From Cantharellus purpuraceus (lineage: Eukaryota; Basidiomycota; Agaricomycetes; Cantharellales; Hydnaceae), in NCBI GenBank assembly GCA_025174535.1, contig JALBUN010000011.1, forward strand, positions 806,001-870,000: a DNA stretch of 64,000 nt, written 5' to 3'. Position numbers and translations under genes: made by a program. Below the pieces are notes generated by a model. That model ran no database searches. It saw only the letters and a program-made list of their open reading frames with translations, and was not told the origin of the DNA. This document shows positions 57,370 to 64,000 of the stretch, in pieces; position 1 is the stretch's first letter; each line of letters begins with the position of its first letter.

Positions 57370-57718
57370 AATGAGTGGCGTATCTGTATCAGCGTCCATC
57401 ATCGCCACCGCGATCTTCTGACGAAGATCATACGACTCGCCCTCAACGTGGACTCCTATGGATCCACGACTCGGCAGGCCATAAACAATTTTCTAGCGCT
57501 TACTGGAGTTCACGCTCTTTCTGCTGAACTCCAGGTAAGCAATCCGTAGTATTCTGCCAACAACATTAGTATTTAATACACGCTCTTTCTGCTGAACTCC
57601 AGTCTCCGCCTGCCTAAGTTGTTATCTTCCACAGATCGTGTACGTGCAGAGCAGGAGGGCGATGCGCAACAAGACTCAGTGTAGACTCAAGCTGGGGAAA
57701 AATAAATGTTGCTATTGA
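57370..57718 (+). CDS. Two-exon coding fragment found only in the right arm
   Basis: Exon A up to 57534 reads DLLTKIIRLALNVDSYGSTT, then RQAINNFLALTGVHALSAEL. GTAAGC at 57535 and CTTCCACAG before 57635 give exon B (IVYVQSRRAMRNKTQCRLKL), stopping at 57718. No in-frame ATG was found, so the 5' end is missing. In the left arm everything between two ATCTTC copies, including most of exon A and the donor, is absent. IVYVQSRRAM recalls the third helix of a homeodomain, but this is only a resemblance. Confidence 0.4.
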
Positions 57719-58089
57719 TTTAGTGGAATTCGGGGCTGCTACGCGTGTTGTGATTGGCGATAATTACGCAGATGTGTGAGTTTTGCATGAGGTAGTGAGT
57801 ACGCGCCGGGAAAAAATGGCAAAGTGAAATTTGTTGACCTTCTGCTAATGTGCTCCAATAGGCTGTCGAGATAAGGCCACGTCAAAGTATTCGATTTTAT
57901 TTCACTACCTTGCTTGAACATAATCTTCAGTCGGGCCGGCAGGGGCTGAACGCACATGTAAGTCGGTTCTCTCTGAAACGAGCTCGACCAGAAGTCGATT
58001 TAAGGTCTATGATGCTTGTCAATGCACCAACCCCGTGCCCATCATACTGTTGAGTCATACCTGCTTCATTTTATGCTAGCCAAACTACT

Positions 58090-58655
58090 CTCTCAGCCAT
58101 CAATTGACAAAAAAAAAAGGTGCCCATCAGGCTGCATTGTCGTACCTGATCCTTTGGACTACGCTTGCTCCCGATCACGTCCAGCTCGTCGATAAATATA
58201 ATGGAGGGCTGCTTTTTGCGTGCAGTGGCGAACAAGTCGAGAATTCGCTTGGCGCCGATCCCAACGAACATCTCATCGAATTCGGACCTATGAGAGGAAT
58301 GGTTTGACATGCCAACACATGGAGGTAGCGGCCTACATACCCAGACGCAAAGAGGAAGGGCTAAGGTGTAGTCTGTGAGAAAAAGTATTGGTTGTGAGCC
58401 TGTAATATGATAGCTTACCACACCGGCCTCGCCGGCCCCTGCACGCGCGAGCATGGTCTTACCTGTCCCGGTAAGAAGTACACCTTTCGGAAACTTGCTT
58501 CCAAGGGTCGCAAAGGTCGTGGGATCCTTCAAGAACTCAACCACTTCTTGAAGTTCCTACAATGTAGCAAAATTAGAAACACTTTGACGTCAAGTGAAAG
58601 TGTTCTACCTCCTTGGCCTCATCAACGCCGTGTACATCACTAAATTTGACAATCT
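58090..58655 (-). pseudogene. yme1: YME1/FtsH-type AAA protease fragment
   Basis: Three exon pieces of a mitochondrial i-AAA protease: 58653-58609 (IVKFSDVHGVDEAKE), 58556-58419 ([40 protein letters not shown]) and about 58288-58150 ([18 protein letters not shown], then [20 protein letters not shown]). Walker B and surrounding AAA sequence are present. Walker A reads LLTGTGKT where the family has GPPGTGKT, so three residues are lost. The second region of homology, the protease domain with HEAGH and the N-terminal membrane part are absent. The fragment stops where the right arm begins, suggesting the duplication replaced the rest. Confidence 0.85.
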
Positions 58656-58742
58656 AAAGATAACAGTCGGTATCGAAACATTGTGGGTAGGTGGTCTTGG
58701 CGACGCCATGATTCGACTTCGACGTGACACTGCGAAGGAGTC

Positions 58743-60190
58743 GATCTGCATACATACCATATGGAGAAGACTATTGTCGTTTACTTAGTACTACCCCCAG
58801 CAGTCCTAATGAAGCTCACTTGGTCATGCGGGAATAATTCAGGGGTGCTGAAATGAGACAAAGCCAGTGGCTCACATCATATAGTTCTTAATTCGTTGTG
58901 TCATCGTCATCATTGTCAGATTTACCGTGTTCCTCATTGCAAGGTGTGGCCGCCAGCATTGAGCACAGGGTAATTAGGTATCTGTAACAGGCATCTCACA
59001 ACCAACTCGTGGCAACCAAATTCAGTGGCTCAGAGTACACATTTTACACCGGACCATTTCTTGGATAGTGCAGCATGTCGTGAAACTTTGTCCGCCTTGA
59101 CCCTACAAACAGAATTCAAAAGTCACTCCTGCATGTGTGTTGTCAGAACCAGCAGGCAGCGAATCAATATTGTCTCGCTAAAGTCCCTTACATAATCAGG
59201 GATGAATACGCTTGTTGCGTGGATCTCTAGATCTGAACATTATCAAACTGGGGCACATCATCCAATCGATCATCAATCGTTGCTGCTCAGCGATGTGTGC
59301 TTTGCATGTCAGGGAATCCATGCACAATGTCGACAAAAATCCCATTGAATTATCTACCATAAAACTTGATTTTATGTATGGATAGAGGCGCGCCTTCCAC
59401 ATTTTGAACGTGTGGATGACGGCTCGGAGCCCTCCTCAACAATGGAAAAACCCGTAGGGCAGTTGAATTGGGTGTACTATATTTGTCCAACTTTAATTCC
59501 CCTATCTTTCCTTGGCCTATTCAGCTCAGCATCCCCGTGGAACGCTAGTGCCGATCGGGACAGCCTACTACACTTTCCAGTCGTGCCAGATTTCCAGAGG
59601 CAGGAAATTCACACCGTGCCAAGCACGAGTATATCCTTCTTTTGAAGGAAAGACCATGCCATTATGGCGAGGAAACGGTCTGCTGTGGAACCAGGGCACT
59701 GAACCAAGTCTTAGATAATGATACAATTCACTCGACGAATGTAACTCATTCGAAATGTGTTGTCCGGAAAGCCTCTGATATGTGCGCTTCGACAGCATGT
59801 GATCCAGTCCCGATATACCTAATTTGGGAAATTCACAAAGCAGAGGGATCCTAATCGTGTTTGAGCCATATCAAACCAAGAAGCACCGTTCAGACAAAGG
59901 AGAGGATCAGGTCACCAGTTCAATACATGACTAGTCTCTCCCGTCCTGACCAAATCGGAACCTCATGGCTTCCTCGAGGTCCCCACCCTCCATTAGACGC
60001 ACATTGGCACGCTTACATGAGCCTGTAGTCTAAGCAGTCGATAAAACACATAAAGGATGAGGCATTTCCTTGTCTCACTTTAACACTTCCCCTCCCACAC
60101 CAACCTACTCTTACAACTGATCAGAATCTCTATTTCTCATCCGAGATGAACCACTTTTCCTCCAAGTGAGTGCCATCGCCAGTACATTCA
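58743..60190 (+). repeat. Third, truncated copy of the zinc-finger segment
   Basis: Homologous to the upstream side of the left arm (48500-46920 reversed) and, from about 59480, to the right arm from 54560. It ends just after the exon-1 equivalent (MNHFSSK, ATG at 60147, donor GTGAGT) within intron 1. It therefore has the promoter and start but no body. Near 59390-59500 it keeps sequence missing from the right arm, so it derives from a left-type copy. Confidence 0.75.
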
Positions 60191-60194
60191 CATA

Positions 60195-62130
60195 CTGTCA
60201 GTAGTCGCCTCGCACCTTAGCTGAGACAAAGGATCGAGTGAAAGGTATCTCATGTATGGCCTCACACTTATCTCATCAGTCTTCGAACCCCTATTTAGCC
60301 GCACTGCAAAACTCTGAAGATACTTACTTGTTCGGACCTCCAGTGGTAAGTGTGGCTAGTTGGTATACCCGACGTCACTCGGAGAAACCTGTCCTGAATG
60401 AGGTTACATTGGTATACCTTTCATCGATCCCGTGCACGAACTTCCAAATTGGCGTAGTAACACATTGTAAAACCCATTCATAAGCAGAGACGCCAGCAAA
60501 GGCAGAAGGAAGACATGTTCATCAACCAGGCCGTCTCATCCTTTTCCGCTCATCGCTCGCACTGGAATCATTACACGTCTAAGTAATTTAGTTTAAACAT
60601 GCCTATGTATGCCTACAGTGATTGGCCCATTTGGTTGGACTGTGAGGTTGGTTGTAAAGAGACAACTACACAACTACAATAAAGTACCATGAGAAATACA
60701 GGCACCGTAGCAGGCGTACGCTCAAGCCATGGAGTATGCTTGTTATACAGGACCTCCGTCATCCCTGAAGTTTGAGTGGCCCTCCCCGGGTCCTTGTCGC
60801 CTTGACCGAGAAGAGTGGTGTGATTATAACCGATTGAAAGACAATGTCTAGGTACTCAGCACTCAGAATTACGTTGTTACGCTATTCACTATTAATCTAC
60901 GGTAACAGTGCTTATATAGCGGCTGTATGTATGGAGTGTGATGATGTCTTTAATTAGAGGCACTGATTATCTGAAGAAACAGACCAATCACATATTGCAG
61001 ACCATATATTACCTGTAGCCTAGATTACAACTGGAGCTGGACCCTAGATTTTGTGGGTACACTCCCTTCTGCATTTTTGGGAAGCAGTCAAGGGTGCATC
61101 CTGGCCAATAGACTCTGGCAGATGCCACATCCAGTTTCCCCTCTGGAGGACATTGTGCCAGATTGAGATGTCCCCCACCAGGCATTTGTCGAAATTTTGT
61201 CTTTCGAGTATGTCTGATACCAACGCTACTGTAAGCAAAACGCCGTGGGTCCGTGCGCTTAGTGCAGACAATAGTTGCTTAACCACCTTACCTCAAACTT
61301 CGTTAGCGACTTGACTAAGTTGACACTATGTTTTTTTGACTATAGCTTGTTCCACCCCTTCAAGCGAGCAGTTCCCACCCGTCACAATTATCTGGGTGAG
61401 ACATCACAGCTTTAACAAGCTGGAGGTATAGTACCATGTAGTAGGATGCAGTTTCACTTGTAACTGGACAATAGCTACAATAGACTGGGAATTACTGTCA
61501 GAACAGTGCTACTGCCGTGTTCAGTAAGCCCACGTGCAGTACGATTGCACTTGATGGAGATGACATGGACAACAAATTAACACCATTACCTTGGCTTGAA
61601 GAGTCGCGAGTTTAAGTAGATTGCCTCAAAGACGACTAGAGAGGGCTCTGCATTATGCTTATTGTGGGCGACAACATGCTTGGAGTTTGGTCTTGTTTGT
61701 TTTTTGCTCTCCGCATCAGTGTGCTCCCACGGCGGTCGGCTGCGCCAATTACGGAATTCTGGCATGTCACCGACGTCACGCAATCTACGACCAACCGGCA
61801 AACTTAATGCAAATTTGATCACAACAATGCCTCGAGGCATATTGAATTGCGATCAAGGAAACGCGTAGCCGTATTCTCTTACTTCACGTCGACGAACGTC
61901 CTGCCTCGTAAAGAAGGTTTCAGACCGGTATTGTGGTTGTGTGAGGTCTTTTGTATGTCCAAATCCAGTATCTCTCCTTGGTAAAGTCTTTCACTCGTCT
62001 TTGCGCGTCTTTCTCTCGTGTCTTTCCAATATTTCAAGACATTGCCATTGTACACCGAGGCCGGTTTGAGACTCAGAGCATCTCTTATAACTAGAACAGT
62101 GGTGCTGTCCTTTTCAGTCATCGTGAGCAA
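60195..62130. other. Intergenic stretch, no supported gene
   Basis: About 1.9 kb with only short frames. An 84-codon minus frame at 61840-61586 (MPRGIVVIKFALSLPVGRRL) and an 80-codon minus frame at 61286-61044 have no motifs. The last 250 nt are the likely promoter of the homeodomain gene. Confidence 0.4.
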
Positions 62131-62135
62131 ACGAC

Positions 62136-63144
62136 ATGTCGCACGCCGGAAAAGTGAGTGTGTATCCCATGCAACACTGCGATTTGCTTCTGTTTACGTC
62201 GCATATCAAGACTAGGAATGTAGATATATCAAACGCCAATTCCTCGCAGTCTCACGCTGGCAAGATCCACCACTATCAACTGGTCCTCCCGGCTGCAGCA
62301 AAGCTGTCACGCGAGAAGCAATACCGGAGACCACCTCACAAGATGACAGAATCCCAGAAGCGAATCCTTCTCTCAGAGTTTGATAAGGACCCCAATCCTA
62401 GACTACGGAAACGAGAACAACTCGCAAGACTGTTGAGCGTGTGCGTTCATCCTCCTCTCTCGTTGCTACTAGTACGTTAATTCAATTGGATCGAAATAGG
62501 GAGCGTCGCATTGTAAAGAACTGGTTCTCCAATCATCGTGCTTCAATGCGCAGGATAGAGGCGAGACATCGCGGACTTCTTCCACGCAGTGTCTCCACTT
62601 CTCCATACGCCTCAGAGGATGAGGCCGGCGTACAGACAGGGAAAGCCACTCTGGTTATTGTTTATATATGAATGGCTTCGTTCTCCAACTTACTGTGGTG
62701 TCGGTACAGGTTGTGCCAAGGACATCTGAGTCCCTTGCAAGCGACGTCAAACACATGATTCCACATCATACATATCCCACCTTGCATTCTTGCGTATCGT
62801 TTAATGTATTGCGTAGCACAACAAACGCAACCATATATCAAACTCCCCGTATCGCCCCCTTCCTTTCCCCGAAGTCACATGAGGCTTTGACACATGGCAT
62901 GAGACCTTCCAGTATTTCACCATCCTGTCCCATTTACACATCCTCCAGCTCATCCACTCTATCTCATCCCTCATCGACGCTTCTTTCACCATGTCGTTGG
63001 ACCCCCAGGCCACTGAGTCCCGCTTCTCCACCTCCCTTTGTCACACTACACCAGGCGGACCTGTGTGGTGAGGTTGAGACCCATTCCACTCTTCACAAAG
63101 GTTATCCAGAATCAGCCCTCCGCACAAGTTTGAAGATCGAGTAG
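62136..63144 (+). CDS. Divergent homeodomain protein
   Basis: Four exons: 62136-62153, 62250-62440, 62500-62629 and 62710-63144. They total 774 nt, or 257 residues. After a basic YRRPPHK comes a homeodomain at about residues 31-91: MTESQKRILLSEFDKDPNPR (helix 1 region), LRKREQLARLLS (helix 2) and ERRIVKNWFSNHRASMRR (recognition helix with the invariant W, F, N and R). The C-terminal 150 residues are Ser/Pro-rich without domains. The first exon encodes MSHAGK and exon 2 begins SHAGK, a repeat across the intron. Likely a nuclear transcription factor. Nothing nearby suggests a mating-type locus, so an A-locus HD gene is possible but not indicated. It faces the next gene tail to tail, 197 nt apart. 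Confidence 0.82.
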
Positions 63145-63341
63145 TAGCTAAAGCTAATCCCTGAAAACTGATTTCGTCCTTTCGTTCAATTGGTTTATTA
63201 AGGTATTTATCAATCTTTGACATTGAATAACTTTCCTAGATTGTTTATTGACTATAGACCGATGAAATACAATCTACACATCTATGGATATGCTACAAAA
63301 CGTTGCTATGAATACACTAAAAGAGTATGAACAGTCAGATT

Positions 63342-64000
63342 TCACCCTGAAGTCACGCAATATCCCATGGTCGCAAAGTACGGATTCATGGCTGCAAAAC
63401 GACGAATACCGCGCGCCTCATCCCCTAAGCACACTTCCTCCTGCATGGGGGGAAGCGGTGAGCCTCGACTAGGCGGGCCCTTTGGAGTCCTCCGGCGAGG
63501 ACCCATAAGTTGAATCTCTTGCGTCTGCGCGTGATTTGCCATCGTCAAGAATGCCGCCGTGGTTGCTTCATATGAAGATGTACAAAAGTCCGTAGGCTTC
63601 CCAGCACCATGCGAAAAACAGAATGCGGCGTGGCGAGGACGTGTGATCGGGTGAGAATCCGAAACTGGCGTCACGGTCTTTGAGGGAGATGATGCATAGT
63701 CGACGGTTGACGAGGAATCGAGTTCGAGGGGGGAGAGGTCACCCGCGGGCGACGATGATATTGGATTGAGACGCGGTTTCAAGGGAGTGGGAGGGAGGGG
63801 GTTGAAATCTAGGGGAAGTAACAGGTCTGCGCGGGTGACTGGGACAAGACTGCGTAGCGAGGGTGGAATGGAATCGGTATTCGAGCGATGTACGCAATTG
63901 GGCGCGCGTCGCACGGCAGAGAGGGTCGACGGCAACCCCAAGCCTAATCCTAGACCGATAGTGGCTTTGCTGCTACCGGAGCTAGGGAATACAGGTGGTG
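63342..64000 (-). CDS. Unidentified protein, 3' part, runs off right edge
   Basis: Open on the minus strand from the window edge to a stop at 63342, about 219 codons visible. The sequence is Pro/Ser-rich (SKATIGLGLGLGLPSTLS, PLDFNPLPPTPLKPRLNP) with a Cys/His stretch (RHAAFCFSHGAGKPTDFC) and ends NPYFATMGYCVTSG. No ATG is needed within the window, so this is a C-terminal fragment of a longer gene. No family recognised. Convergent with the homeodomain gene. Confidence 0.55.
   Translation of the reverse strand, partial: PPVFPSSGSSKATIGLGLGLGLPSTLSAVRRAPNCVHRSNTDSIPPSLRSLVPVTRADLLLPLDFNPLPPTPLKPRLNPISSSPAGDLSPLELDSSSTVDYASSPSKTVTPVSDSHPITRPRHAAFCFSHGAGKPTDFCTSSYEATTAAFLTMANHAQTQEIQLMGPRRRTPKGPPSRGSPLPPMQEEVCLGDEARGIRRFAAMNPYFATMGYCVTSG

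Larger units (their letters stand above)
54560..58080 (+). repeat. Inverted duplication, right arm
   Basis: Mirror of 44320-47650. It differs by scattered substitutions and by an extra segment of about 210 nt at 57421-57629 flanked by ATCTTC. The outer end abuts a YME1 fragment and the inner end lies in unrelated sequence. Confidence 0.9.

Noticed and set aside
61586..61840. 84-codon minus-strand frame starting MPRGIVVIKFA
   Set aside because: No domain, no splicing support and no neighbour context.

Overview
The window looks like the nuclear genome of a mushroom-forming basidiomycete (Agaricomycetes). The genes are dense with short introns (about 47-80 nt, GT-AG or GC-AG), the proteins are of fungal type (CAC2, SOF1, SEC11, Sds3-like, CCC1/VIT, HIT), and many decayed or duplicated lineage-specific sequences lie between them. 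I rebuilt exons by hand and required the phases to close across the gene; multi-exon models given exon coordinates satisfy this. I saw no rRNA, tRNA or CRISPR.

Layout. 1-7.5 kb is very GC-rich and holds three genes in tandem on the minus strand: CAC2 (CAF-1 p60 histone chaperone subunit), SOF1/DCAF13 (U3 processome WD40 protein) and a large membrane protein running off the left edge. 7.6-11.3 kb has lower GC with one unresolved multi-exon interval and one small membrane-protein ORF. 11.3-23.8 kb is a plus-strand run: a secreted Tyr-rich repeat protein, SEC11 signal peptidase, a coiled-coil protein, a PP2C phosphatase and an Sds3-like (Sin3/HDAC complex) protein.

24.9-44.1 kb is rearranged. 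An intact CCC1/VIT iron transporter (28.0-29.2 kb) sits beside a decayed zinc-finger element (24.9-27.5 kb). The same pair recurs in mirror image as a CCC1/VIT pseudogene (36.4-37.5 kb) and a zinc-finger paralogue (41.9-43.9 kb), separated by a probable 3.2-kb mobile-element insertion. Between the two lie an intact HIT gene and a WD40 relic.

44.3-60.2 kb is dominated by a recent inverted duplication. Two arms of about 3.3-3.5 kb each carry an intact 425-residue two-finger zinc-finger gene whose 5' half was built by tandem duplication of an exon-intron cassette, and a third copy is truncated. Between and beside the arms lie a broken 5-oxoprolinase, a YME1 fragment and the 3' end of an unidentified gene. 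62.1-64 kb has a divergent homeodomain gene facing the 3' end of an unidentified gene that leaves the right edge.

Most intact genes are housekeeping (chromatin assembly, ribosome biogenesis, secretion, metal transport). The novel part is the zinc-finger family and the segmental duplications that carry it.
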